A stretch of 7,556 nt of DNA from positions 1 through 7,556 of the forward strand of contig UQMJ01000045.1 of the NCBI GenBank assembly GCA_900542035.1, written 5' to 3'. Shown piece after piece: positions 1-5,864 of the stretch. A model generated the notes under the pieces. The model was not told the origin of the DNA and ran no database searches. It worked only from the letters and a program-made list of their open reading frames with translations. Within the stretch, counting starts at the first letter, position 1; the number at the start of each line of letters is the position of its first letter. The translations under genes and the position numbers were made by a program. The DNA is from an uncultured Clostridium sp. (GTDB lineage: Bacteria > Bacillota > Clostridia > Lachnospirales > Lachnospiraceae).

Positions 1-53
1 AAGGCAACGGACTCTGACTCCGTCATTTCAAGGTTCGAATCCTTGTAGCCCAG
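1..53 (+). tRNA. tRNA-Gln (anticodon CUG), 5' end cut off by window
   Basis: This is the 3' two-thirds of a tRNA. The visible parts are the D-stem 3' strand GGC (3-5), an anticodon stem ACGGA/TCCGT (7-11 with 19-23) closing the 7-nt loop CTCTGAC (12-18), and anticodon CTG at 14-16, which reads the glutamine codon CAG. The T arm is CAAGG/CCTTG around the loop TTCGAAT (29-45). The acceptor 3' strand is TAGCCCA (46-52), with discriminator G at 53, as expected for tRNA-Gln. CCA is not encoded (CTTTT follows), so CCA must be added enzymatically. The acceptor 5' strand and most of the D arm lie upstream of the window. Confidence 0.93.
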
Positions 54-58
54 CTTTT

Positions 59-98
59 AGAGCTTTCAGCGTTGACAGACGTTTTGAAGCTCTTTTTT
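59..98 (+). terminator. Rho-independent terminator after tRNA-Gln
   Basis: AGAGCTT (59-65) pairs with AAGCTCT (87-93). A short inner CGT/ACG stem (70-72 with 79-81) caps the hairpin, and it is followed by a run of six T (93-98). It starts six bases after the tRNA discriminator base, so it most likely ends the tRNA transcript. The perfect TTGACA at 72-77 sits inside the hairpin and could double as a -35 element. Confidence 0.8.
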
Positions 99-101
99 AA
101 T
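72..101 (+). promoter_or_regulatory. Possible distal promoter for the thioesterase operon, overlapping the tRNA terminator
   Basis: TTGACA (72-77, a perfect -35 match) and TTTAAT (96-101, one mismatch to TATAAT) are separated by 18 nt, which would start RNA near 108. The elements lie within the terminator hairpin and its U tract, so the match could be coincidental. The second promoter at 136-164 has the better spacing and is the preferred one. Confidence 0.35.
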
Positions 102-135
102 TCAGTTTCAATTGTGTAAAGAAATAACTTACTAC

Positions 136-164
136 TGGACAATAGAATCAGAATCAGATATAAT
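136..164 (+). promoter_or_regulatory. Sigma-A-type promoter of the thioesterase-cvfB-methyltransferase operon
   Basis: TGGACA (136-141, one mismatch to TTGACA) and a perfect TATAAT (159-164) are separated by exactly 17 nt. Transcription would begin near 171, giving a leader of about 22 nt before the ATG at 193, with a GTGAGG ribosome binding site at 181-186. This placement excludes the upstream in-frame starts TTG 112 and ATG 163, which would be upstream of the RNA start. Confidence 0.7.
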
Positions 165-192
165 GGTATGTGATTTTAAAGTGAGGACGTAT

Positions 193-906
193 ATGTATCG
201 GTTAGACAGCAGGATTCGTTATAGCGAGACAGATGAAGAAGGATTCCTGACGATGACGGGAATCATTAATTATTTTCAGGACTGCAGTACCTTTCAGTCA
301 GAAGACTGCGGCGTAGGGCTGGAATTTTTGAAAAATGAACACAGAGCATGGCTGGTGTCTTCCTGGAGAATTATAGCAGACCAGTATCCAAGACTTGGAG
401 ACAGGGTACAGATTGTGACCTGGCCTTATGCGTCGAAGGGGATTTACGGATACCGCAATTTCGCTATTCTGGATAAGGAAGGCAATTATCTGGTAAAGGC
501 CAGTTCCGTCTGGTTTATGTGCAGTACGGATACTTTGCTTCCAGTTCGGGTCCGTGAAGAAGATGTGGCTCCTTATGGAGCAGAAGAACCTCCGTTAGAG
601 ATGGGAGAAGCTCCGAGAAAGATTGCATTGCCGCAGACGTTTATCCAGGGAGAACCGGTTACCATAAATCGTTACCACATTGATACCAATCATCATGTAA
701 ATAATGCCCAGTATATAGAAATAGCCCGTCAGGCATCAGGAATGCAGGGGCGTATTCGGGAACTGAGAGCAGAGTATAAAAAAGCGGCTGTTCTGGGAGA
801 CGTTATGATTCCAAGGGTATCTGCGATGGAGAATGGTCATATCCTTTCTCTGTGCAGTACAGAAGGAAAACCCTATGCGGTTGTATGGATGCAGTATGAA
901 CCATAA
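193..906 (+). CDS. Acyl-ACP thioesterase (FatA/FatB-like, double hot-dog)
   Basis: A 237-residue cytosolic protein of the bacterial acyl-ACP thioesterase family, which hydrolyses acyl-acyl carrier protein to free fatty acid and ACP. The N-terminal hot-dog half opens with RIRYSETDEEGFLTM (about residues 7-21) and carries the LVSSWRI segment characteristic of the family. The second half holds the catalytic-type motif RYHIDTNHHVNNAQYIE (about 160-176), with the Asp/Asn/His arrangement of plant FatA/FatB enzymes. The length is normal for bacterial members (about 240). I chose ATG 193 because GTGAGG (181-186) precedes it and a good promoter -10 box covers the longer in-frame starts at 112 and 163. 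It leads a likely operon, with cvfB starting 36 nt after its stop. Chain-length preference cannot be read from the sequence. The family call is firm; a role in releasing fatty acids for lipid homeostasis is inference. Confidence 0.88.
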   Translation: MYRLDSRIRYSETDEEGFLTMTGIINYFQDCSTFQSEDCGVGLEFLKNEHRAWLVSSWRIIADQYPRLGDRVQIVTWPYASKGIYGYRNFAILDKEGNYLVKASSVWFMCSTDTLLPVRVREEDVAPYGAEEPPLEMGEAPRKIALPQTFIQGEPVTINRYHIDTNHHVNNAQYIEIARQASGMQGRIRELRAEYKKAAVLGDVMIPRVSAMENGHILSLCSTEGKPYAVVWMQYEP

Positions 907-942
907 GACGTTTCGGGCAGCAGAGCGGGAAAGGCAAAGTTT

Positions 943-1776
943 ATGATTGAGTTAGGAAAGGTACAGGAGCTGGAAGTAGTCCGCATTAAGGAATTTGGCG
1001 TATATCTCAGTGAAAGCGCCAAAGAGGGAGCCAGCGTCCTTCTTCCCAAAAAGCAGGTTCCGGAGGGAACCAGAATCGGCGATAAAATCACAGTCTTTAT
1101 CTATAAAGATTCAGAAGATCGTCTGATTGCCACAGTTGGCATACCGAAATTACAGGTTGGGGAAACCGCAGTATTGGAAGTAAAAGAAACTTCCAAAATC
1201 GGCGCGTTTCTGGATATGGGACTGGAAAAAGATTTGCTGCTTCCGTTCCGCGAGCAGAGCCATCCGGTCCGGAAGGGCGAGAAATGTCTGGTTGCATTAT
1301 ATGTGGACAAGAGCAGCCGCCTGGCGGCAACCATGCGGGTGTATTCCTATATGAGCAATCAGTCGCCGTATAAGAAAGACGATCAGGTAAAGGGCCGGAT
1401 TTATGAGATTAATGAAAATCTGGGCGCGTTTGTGGCAGTAGACAACCGCTACTACGGACTGATTCCGAAAAAGGAACTGTTCCAGGATTTCCATGAAGGC
1501 GAGGAGATAGAAGCCAGGGTAATCCGGGTACGTGAAGACGGCAAGCTGGATCTGAGCGTGCGTCAGAAAGCTTATATGCAGATGGAATCCGACGCTGTTA
1601 AGGTTATGCAGGTCATTGAGGAGTTTGACGGAGTGCTTCCGTTTAACGATAAAGCCAGACCGGAGACCATCCGGCGGGAATTTAACATGAGCAAAAATGA
1701 GTTTAAGCGGGCAGTAGGAAAGCTGCTTAAAGAAGGGAAAATCCGTATTACGGAAAAATCCATCCAAAAAATATAG
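943..1776 (+). CDS. cvfB: CvfB/YitL-family S1 RNA-binding protein
   Basis: A 277-residue cytosolic protein with the CvfB architecture: three S1/OB-like RNA-binding repeats followed by a C-terminal winged helix. Repeat 1 spans about residues 4-63, repeat 2 about 71-132 (KIGAFLDMGLEKDLLLP), and repeat 3 about 146-207 (GRIYEINENLGAFVAVDN, ending DGKLDLSVRQK). The winged-helix segment is about 220-272 (MSKNEFKRAVGKLLKEGKI). S. aureus CvfB affects virulence-gene expression, and the S. pneumoniae homologue was structurally characterised as an RNA-binding protein; the precise cellular role remains poorly defined. Full length is normal (about 280-300). An AAAGG site (930-934) lies 8 nt before ATG 943. 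It follows the thioesterase by 36 nt and its stop codon overlaps the ribosome binding site of the next gene, so co-transcription is very likely. Confidence 0.9.
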   Translation: MIELGKVQELEVVRIKEFGVYLSESAKEGASVLLPKKQVPEGTRIGDKITVFIYKDSEDRLIATVGIPKLQVGETAVLEVKETSKIGAFLDMGLEKDLLLPFREQSHPVRKGEKCLVALYVDKSSRLAATMRVYSYMSNQSPYKKDDQVKGRIYEINENLGAFVAVDNRYYGLIPKKELFQDFHEGEEIEARVIRVREDGKLDLSVRQKAYMQMESDAVKVMQVIEEFDGVLPFNDKARPETIRREFNMSKNEFKRAVGKLLKEGKIRITEKSIQKI

Positions 1777-1783
1777 GAGGAGT

Positions 1784-2371
1784 ATGGTGGACTCGATAGA
1801 CTATTATAATAAATACGCAGTAAAATTCTTTGAAGATACGGTAGATTTGGACATGGCTCCAATCATCGGAGAGTTTTTAAACGAGATGGACGAGGGAGCG
1901 ACCATCCTGGATATGGGATGCGGTTCCGGCAGAGACAGTCTCTATATGTACGAGCTGGGATATGATGTGACGGCTATGGACGCATCTTTAGAAATGTGCC
2001 GGCTTGCAGAGGTACATACTGGTCTGGAAGTTCTTCAGATGAAGTATGAGGATATGGAGTTTGACGATGTATTTGACGGCATCTGGGCCTGCGGAGCGTT
2101 TGTCCATATTCCAAAAGACGAGATGCCGGCAATTTTAAAGAAAACAGCAGCAGCCTTACAAGAGCAGGGAATTTTGTATCTTTCCGTCCGTCTGGGCAAT
2201 TTTGAAGGCTTTCGGGGAGAACGGTATTTCAGCGATTATACAGAAACGGAAATCAGGGACTTGTTAGAGGACACTGGTAAGTTTACCATTGAAAAGCTGT
2301 GGATTACTGCAGATGTGAGATCCAACCATCCGGATACACGGTGGATTAATGTATTAGCAAGAAAAAAATAG
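1784..2371 (+). CDS. Class I SAM-dependent methyltransferase
   Basis: A 195-residue protein with the Rossmann methyltransferase core. Motif I is ILDMGCGSGRDS (residues 41-52), the acidic residue that would bind the SAM ribose is D66 in VTAMDAS, an ED pair follows at 89-90, and the motif IV region is FDGIWACGAFVHIP (97-110). There is no obvious target-recognition domain, so the substrate is unknown; small-molecule or TehB-like members share this compact form. The start is ambiguous. AGGAGG (1775-1780) overlaps the cvfB stop, leaving only 3 nt to ATG 1784 but a more usual 6 nt to the in-frame GTG 1787, so the true protein could lack the first Met. Translational coupling to cvfB is likely from the overlapping stop and ribosome binding site. 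A terminator follows 11 nt after the stop. The family call is firm; the function is not identifiable. Confidence 0.88.
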   Translation: MVDSIDYYNKYAVKFFEDTVDLDMAPIIGEFLNEMDEGATILDMGCGSGRDSLYMYELGYDVTAMDASLEMCRLAEVHTGLEVLQMKYEDMEFDDVFDGIWACGAFVHIPKDEMPAILKKTAAALQEQGILYLSVRLGNFEGFRGERYFSDYTETEIRDLLEDTGKFTIEKLWITADVRSNHPDTRWINVLARKK

Positions 2372-2381
2372 AGATACTAAC

Positions 2382-2411
2382 AAGGGAGCGAGGTTTCGTT
2401 CCCTTTTGTTA
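2382..2411 (+). terminator. Rho-independent terminator of the thioesterase-cvfB-methyltransferase operon
   Basis: AAGGGAGCGA (2382-2391) pairs with TCGTTCCCTT (2396-2405), ten pairs including one G-T wobble, around the tetraloop GGTT. The flanking TAAC (2378-2381) and GTTA (2408-2411) can extend the stem past a two-T bulge. The U tract is interrupted (TTTTGTT), so termination may be incomplete. Confidence 0.75.
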
Positions 2412-2413
2412 TC

Positions 2414-2437
2414 ATATAGGAAACATTGTTTCTATAT
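2414..2437. repeat. Imperfect inverted repeat upstream of the yitT-like gene (possible operator)
   Basis: ATATAG plus AAA (2414-2419, 2421-2423) mirrors TTT plus CTATAT (2429-2431, 2432-2437), with one unpaired G (2420) and a 5-nt centre CATTG. It lies just before the ribosome binding site of the downstream gene. There is no T run after it, so it does not look like a terminator. It could be a regulator site or a leader hairpin. I see no convincing -35/-10 pair in this gap; TATATA at 2433-2438 is the best -10-like string. Confidence 0.35.
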
Positions 2438-2454
2438 AGAAAGGGGAGGGAAAA

Positions 2455-3309
2455 ATGAGCATTTTTCACAGCAACAAACGTCCGGTCTGGGCAGATTACC
2501 TGCTTCTTACCATAGGGGCGCTGATTATTGCAATTTCCGTTAAAAACATTTTTGATCCAGCCAATATGGTAATTGGAGGCGCATCGGGTCTTGCTATTAT
2601 TATTAAGGCAAAGTTTGGCGTACCCCTATGGCTGACCAATACGTTGTTTAACGTCCCTCTTTTTATCGGAGCATATAAGATTAAGGGCTGGAAATTTATT
2701 AAGAGAACCGTATATGCGACCGTAGCATTGTCTGTATGGCTCTATGTGATTCCGGATATTCCGTTTGTAGCCGATGATTTGCTGTTAGTGGCGCTGTATG
2801 GAGGAATTGTCTGCGGCGTGGGAACGGGACTGGTTCTTCTTGCTATGGCGACAACAGGCGGAACCGATACGCTGGCTGCTTTGATTCAGCCGTTAATCCC
2901 CCACCGGTCCATTGCACAGATTATGATGGTGCTGGATACCCTGATTGTGCTGGCTGGTCTGTCTACTTTTGGCCTGCATCTGGCGCTGTATGCGCTGATT
3001 GCCATTTTTGTGCTGACCAAAATTTCGGACGATATTATTGAAGGTTTAAAATTTGCAAAATCCATTTACATTATATCGGATCATTCGGAGACCATTGCCC
3101 AGACGATTATGACAGAACTGGGCAGAGGCGTGACTGGAGTGGCAGTAAAAGGAATGTACTCCGGAGAAGGGCGTCAGATGCTGTACTGCGTGGTTTCCAA
3201 AAAAGAAATTACCCAGATTAAAGAAATCGTCGCGCGTTTTGACAGGGGGGCTTTCGTTATTGTAGAAGATGCAAGGGAAGTTTTAGGAGAAGGCTTTATG
3301 GAGTATTAA
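2455..3309 (+). CDS. YitT-family membrane protein (DUF161 plus DUF2179)
   Basis: A 284-residue integral membrane protein of the YitT/YvjA (UPF0750) family. Hydrophobic segments fall at about residues 12-34, 56-76, 84-104, 107-131 and 152-188. Family landmarks include the glycine-rich NMVIGGASGL (37-46) and the strand-loop segment MATTGGTDTLAAL (131-143). The C-terminal cytosolic DUF2179 domain (about 220-274) has the usual GRGVTGVAVKGMYSG stretch (223-237) and ends with RFDRGAFVIVEDAREV. Transport substrate and physiological role are not established for most members, so no function is assigned. A strong purine-rich site AAGGGGAGGG (2441-2450) sits 4 nt before ATG 2455. It appears monocistronic, bounded by the terminators at 2382-2411 and (weaker) 3331-3360. 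Length and domain order are normal and nothing looks broken. Confidence 0.9.
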   Translation: MSIFHSNKRPVWADYLLLTIGALIIAISVKNIFDPANMVIGGASGLAIIIKAKFGVPLWLTNTLFNVPLFIGAYKIKGWKFIKRTVYATVALSVWLYVIPDIPFVADDLLLVALYGGIVCGVGTGLVLLAMATTGGTDTLAALIQPLIPHRSIAQIMMVLDTLIVLAGLSTFGLHLALYALIAIFVLTKISDDIIEGLKFAKSIYIISDHSETIAQTIMTELGRGVTGVAVKGMYSGEGRQMLYCVVSKKEITQIKEIVARFDRGAFVIVEDAREVLGEGFMEY

Positions 3310-3314
3310 TTCCA

Positions 3315-3329
3315 ATGTAAATGATTGCA
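3315..3329 (+). promoter_or_regulatory. Weak cre-like (CcpA) match
   Basis: ATGTAAATGATTGCA matches the loose catabolite-response consensus WTGNAANCGNWNNCW at all positions except the central C. Against the stricter TGWAANCGNTNWCA it has two mismatches. It lies between the yitT-like gene and the sugar ABC ATPase, about 120 nt upstream of the best -10 candidate. A short degenerate motif like this can occur by chance. Confidence 0.2.
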
Positions 3330-3330
3330 C

Positions 3331-3360
3331 AAAATATCGCCTTTCTTTTGGATATTTTTT
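3331..3360 (+). terminator. Weak AT-rich terminator candidate after the yitT-like gene
   Basis: AAAATATC (3331-3338) pairs with GATATTTT (3351-3358) around a 12-nt pyrimidine-rich loop. The T-run is TTTTTT (3355-3360), whose first four bases are also the 3' end of the stem. The stem is nearly all A-T, so its strength is doubtful, but its position 21 nt after the stop fits. Confidence 0.45.
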
Positions 3361-3448
3361 CCCGTTGTTTCAGTTGGGTGTACAAATTAGCCAATAAAAA
3401 AAAGGATTTTTAGTAATTTAAAGAATAGCAAAAAAGACCGGATTCGGG

Positions 3449-3460
3449 TATGATTATAAC
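3449..3460 (+). promoter_or_regulatory. Candidate -10 region of the sugar ABC ATPase gene
   Basis: Two adjacent one-mismatch matches to TATAAT are present: TATGAT (3449-3454) and TATAAC (3455-3460). No good -35 element lies at the right distance (best TAGCAA at 3426-3431), although an A-rich tract at 3395-3403 resembles an UP element. Initiation would fall near 3461-3467, placing the hairpin at 3465-3506 at the very 5' end of the mRNA. Confidence 0.35.
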
Positions 3461-3464
3461 ATCA

Positions 3465-3506
3465 TTTGGGACGCCCCATAAGTGGGGAGGAGGCGTCTGA
3501 ACCAAA
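3465..3506 (+). promoter_or_regulatory. Bulged stem-loop in the 5' leader of the sugar ABC ATPase
   Basis: Three nested helices are visible: TTTGG (3465-3469) with CCAAA (3502-3506), GACGCC (3470-3475) with GGCGTC (3492-3497), and CC (3476-3477) with GG (3484-3485), closing a loop ATAAGT. The bulges are TGAA (3498-3501) and the purine run GGAGGA (3486-3491), both on the 3' side. An alternative inner pairing CCCC/GGGG (3474-3477 with 3484-3487) competes with the middle helix. No T run follows, so it is not a terminator. It does not cover the real ribosome binding site AGGAGG at 3523-3528. Confidence 0.55.
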
Positions 3507-3536
3507 GAGCTGTTAAATAAGTAGGAGGATTTTGCA

Positions 3537-4649
3537 ATGGCTAGTTTATCTTTAAAGAATGTTACCAAAAAGTATCCAAATGGTTTTGTTGCAGTACATG
3601 ACTTCAATCTGGAAATTGCAGATAAAGAGTTTATCATTTTCGTAGGTCCGTCTGGTTGTGGTAAGTCCACCACCCTTCGTATGATCGCTGGTCTGGAAGA
3701 TATTTCTTCTGGCGAATTATACATTGACGGCAAGCTGATGAACGATGTTGAGCCAAAGGACAGAGATATTGCGATGGTATTCCAGAACTACGCTCTGTAT
3801 CCTCATATGTCTGTATATGACAATATGGCATTCGGCTTAAAGTTAAGAAAAACTCCAAAGGATGAGATTGATAAATTAGTTCACGAGGCAGCAAGAATCC
3901 TTGACCTTGAGCATTTATTAGATCGTAAGCCAAAGGCTCTGTCCGGTGGTCAGAGACAGCGTGTTGCTATGGGACGTGCTATCGTTCGTAGCCCGAAGGT
4001 ATTCCTGATGGACGAGCCGCTGTCCAACCTGGATGCTAAGCTGAGAGGCCAGATGCGTATTGAGATTTCCAAACTGCATCAGAGACTGGAAGCAACCATC
4101 ATCTACGTTACTCATGACCAGACCGAGGCTATGACCTTAGGTACCAGAATCGTTGTTATGAAAGACGGCGTTGTTCAGCAGGTAGATTCTCCTCAGAATC
4201 TGTACGACAAGCCATGCAACAAGTTCGTTGCTGGATTTATCGGCGCTCCTCAGATGAACCTGTTAGACGCAGTAGTTGGCAAGTCCGGTTCTGAAGTTAC
4301 TTTAAGCTTCGGCGGCAACACCATCGCTCTTCCAGCTGAAAAGGCTAAGAAGTTAGAGGATGCTGGCTATGTTGGAAAGACCGTTACCTTAGGTATCCGT
4401 CCAGAAGATTTACATGATGACGAAGCAGCTTTAGCAAGCAATGCAAAGAGCGTAATCGAAGCAACCATCCGTGTATACGAGATGTTAGGTGCAGAAGTTT
4501 ACTTATACTTCGATATTGACGAGACCAGCTGTACTGCAAGAGTAAATCCACGTACCACTGCAAGACCTGGCGATACTGTAAAACTGGCTCTGGATATGAC
4601 CAAGGCTCACATTTTCGATAAGGAAACTGAGAAGGTTATCTTAAACTAA
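3537..4649 (+). CDS. Sugar ABC transporter ATP-binding protein (MsmK/UgpC/MalK family)
   Basis: A 370-residue cytoplasmic ATPase of the CUT1 carbohydrate importer class, which would dock on permeases and power sugar uptake. All nucleotide-binding motifs are intact: Walker A GPSGCGKST (37-45), Q-loop Q83 in VFQNYALYPHM, signature LSGGQ (135-139), Walker B VFLMDE (155-160), D-loop SNLD (163-166) and switch His193 in YVTHDQTEAMTL. The region after about residue 240 is the OB/TOBE-type regulatory domain of MalK-like proteins. The ribosome binding site AGGAGG (3523-3528) is 8 nt before ATG 3537. No permease or binding protein is adjacent and the gene has its own terminator, so it is probably a stand-alone ATPase shared by several importers, as shown for MsmX in B. 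subtilis and MsmK in streptococci. All 18 arginines use CGT or AGA, unlike its neighbours, which suggests high expression. Confidence 0.93.
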   Translation: MASLSLKNVTKKYPNGFVAVHDFNLEIADKEFIIFVGPSGCGKSTTLRMIAGLEDISSGELYIDGKLMNDVEPKDRDIAMVFQNYALYPHMSVYDNMAFGLKLRKTPKDEIDKLVHEAARILDLEHLLDRKPKALSGGQRQRVAMGRAIVRSPKVFLMDEPLSNLDAKLRGQMRIEISKLHQRLEATIIYVTHDQTEAMTLGTRIVVMKDGVVQQVDSPQNLYDKPCNKFVAGFIGAPQMNLLDAVVGKSGSEVTLSFGGNTIALPAEKAKKLEDAGYVGKTVTLGIRPEDLHDDEAALASNAKSVIEATIRVYEMLGAEVYLYFDIDETSCTARVNPRTTARPGDTVKLALDMTKAHIFDKETEKVILN

Positions 4650-4673
4650 GTTTTATAAATTTTTTGAAAAATT

Positions 4674-4706
4674 AAGCAAGCGGGATATCTCCTGCTTGCT
4701 TTTTTT
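4674..4706 (+). terminator. Strong Rho-independent terminator of the sugar ABC ATPase gene
   Basis: AAGCAAGCGGGA (4674-4685) pairs with TCCTGCTTGCTT (4690-4701), twelve pairs with one G-T wobble, around the tetraloop TATC. A run of seven T (4700-4706) follows. It isolates the ATPase from the regulator-ftsEX block. Confidence 0.9.
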
Positions 4707-4729
4707 GTATATTTGCTTTAATATATAGT

Positions 4730-4737
4730 TATATTAT
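4730..4737 (+). promoter_or_regulatory. Candidate -10 region for the regulator-ftsEX operon
   Basis: The gap 4707-4775 is very AT-rich. TATATT (4730-4735) and TATTAT (4732-4737) resemble -10 boxes, but the only -35-like string nearby is TTGTAT (4705-4710) at a long 19-nt spacing. A promoter is expected here because a strong terminator lies just upstream, but its exact elements are uncertain. Confidence 0.25.
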
Positions 4738-4775
4738 GGGTATATGTGTAAAATTGACCAAAGGAGAGAGATGCC

Positions 4776-5864
4776 ATGATTTCAAATCAGATACTTCAGA
4801 CAACAATTGAAGGATTAAAAGGGATTACCAGAATTGATTTATGTATTTGTGATATTGAAGGAAAGGTATTGGCGTCTACGTTTTCTGATGCAGAGGAATA
4901 TGAAAGCTCTATTTTAGCTTTTGTAGATTCTCCGGCAGACAGCCAGGTCATTCAGGGATACCAGTTTTTCAAGGTATTTGACGAACATCAGTTAGAGTAC
5001 ATCCTGTTAGCAAAGGGCGGCAGCGATGACGTATACATGGTGGGCAAACTGGCTGCGTTCCAGATTCAGAATCTGTTAGTCGCATACAAAGAACGATTTG
5101 ATAAAGATAACTTTATTAAAAACCTGTTATTAGATAATTTGCTGTTGGTAGATATTTACAACAGAGCAAAGAAACTGCATATCGAAACAAATGTCAGACG
5201 TGTGGTATTCTTGATTGAGACCAAAAACGAAAAGGATATCAACGCATTGGAGACGGTAAGAAGTCTGTTTGCGACAAAGACCAAAGACTTTATTACGGCT
5301 GTTGATGAAAAGAACATTATTCTGGTAAAAGAAGTCAAGCCAGGCGAGACCTATGAGGATCTGGAAAAGACTGCCAACACCCTTTTGGATATGCTGAATA
5401 CAGAGGCTATGACCAAGGTGCACGTAGCATTCGGTACCATTGTCAATGAGATTAAAGAAGTTTCCCGTTCCTACAAGGAGGCTAAGATGGCGTTAGATGT
5501 AGGAAAGATCTTCTACAGCAACAAGAACGTAGTGGCTTACAGCAATTTAGGCATTGGACGTCTGATTTACCAGCTTCCGCTTCCGCTGTGCCGGATGTTT
5601 ATTAAGGAGATCTTTGACGGCAAGTCTCCGGATGAGTTCGACGAAGAGACCCTGGCTACGATTAACAAGTTCTTTGAGAACAGCTTAAACGTATCAGAGA
5701 CTTCCAGACAGCTTTATATCCACCGCAATACTCTGGTTTACCGTCTGGACAAGCTGCAGAAGAGTACCGGACTGGATCTTCGGGTATTTGAGGACGCTAT
5801 TACCTTTAAGATTGCGCTCATGGTTGTGAAGTACATGAAGTATATGGAGAGCCTGGACTACTAA
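4776..5864 (+). CDS. CdaR/PucR-type transcriptional regulator
   Basis: A 362-residue cytosolic regulator. The N-terminal region (about 1-105) looks like a sensory domain and contains DLCICDIEGKVLAS (21-34). A short helical linker follows, then a GGDEF-like, non-catalytic central domain (about 135-260). A C-terminal PucR-type helix-turn-helix (about 293-350) has the diagnostic LNVSETSRQLYIHRNTLVYRLDKLQ (304-328), in which HRNTLVYRL is the DNA-recognition segment. Family members such as CdaR (sugar diacids) and PucR (purines) sense metabolites; the ligand and targets here cannot be read. AAGGAG (4761-4766) lies 9 nt before ATG 4776. Its stop TAA (5862-5864) overlaps the ftsE ATG by one base, implying translational coupling. 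That makes it unusual: it may regulate the upstream sugar ATPase, its own ftsEX operon, or distant genes. Confidence 0.85.
   Translation: MISNQILQTTIEGLKGITRIDLCICDIEGKVLASTFSDAEEYESSILAFVDSPADSQVIQGYQFFKVFDEHQLEYILLAKGGSDDVYMVGKLAAFQIQNLLVAYKERFDKDNFIKNLLLDNLLLVDIYNRAKKLHIETNVRRVVFLIETKNEKDINALETVRSLFATKTKDFITAVDEKNIILVKEVKPGETYEDLEKTANTLLDMLNTEAMTKVHVAFGTIVNEIKEVSRSYKEAKMALDVGKIFYSNKNVVAYSNLGIGRLIYQLPLPLCRMFIKEIFDGKSPDEFDEETLATINKFFENSLNVSETSRQLYIHRNTLVYRLDKLQKSTGLDLRVFEDAITFKIALMVVKYMKYMESLDY

Noticed and set aside
1..53. Integration site (attachment site) at the tRNA 3' end
   Set aside because: No integrase, direct repeat of the tRNA end or foreign genes are seen downstream; ordinary chromosomal genes follow.
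112..192. Longer N-terminus for the thioesterase from TTG 112 or ATG 163
   Set aside because: There is no ribosome binding site before either codon, the -10 box TATAAT (159-164) overlaps ATG 163, and the family domain begins just after ATG 193.
873..1862. Minus-strand open frames opposite cvfB and the methyltransferase
   Set aside because: They show no recognisable motifs or good ribosome binding sites, overlap each other, and lie opposite well-supported + strand genes.
3486..3523. Leader peptide translated from the GGAGGA in the leader hairpin
   Set aside because: No ATG, GTG or TTG start follows at a usable distance before the real ribosome binding site.
3410..3733. Minus-strand open frame crossing the ATPase leader and its 5' end
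   Set aside because: Much of it is the complement of the Walker A region; the remainder covers the leader hairpin. No family features are visible.
3537..4649. Horizontal transfer as the reason for the ATPase's different codon use
   Set aside because: The bias is towards a narrow codon set typical of highly expressed genes, and no mobile element, repeat or integration scar flanks the gene.
4754..4759. TTGACC as a -35 element for the regulator gene
   Set aside because: The matching -10 would fall inside the coding region beyond ATG 4776, and the string lies directly before the ribosome binding site.
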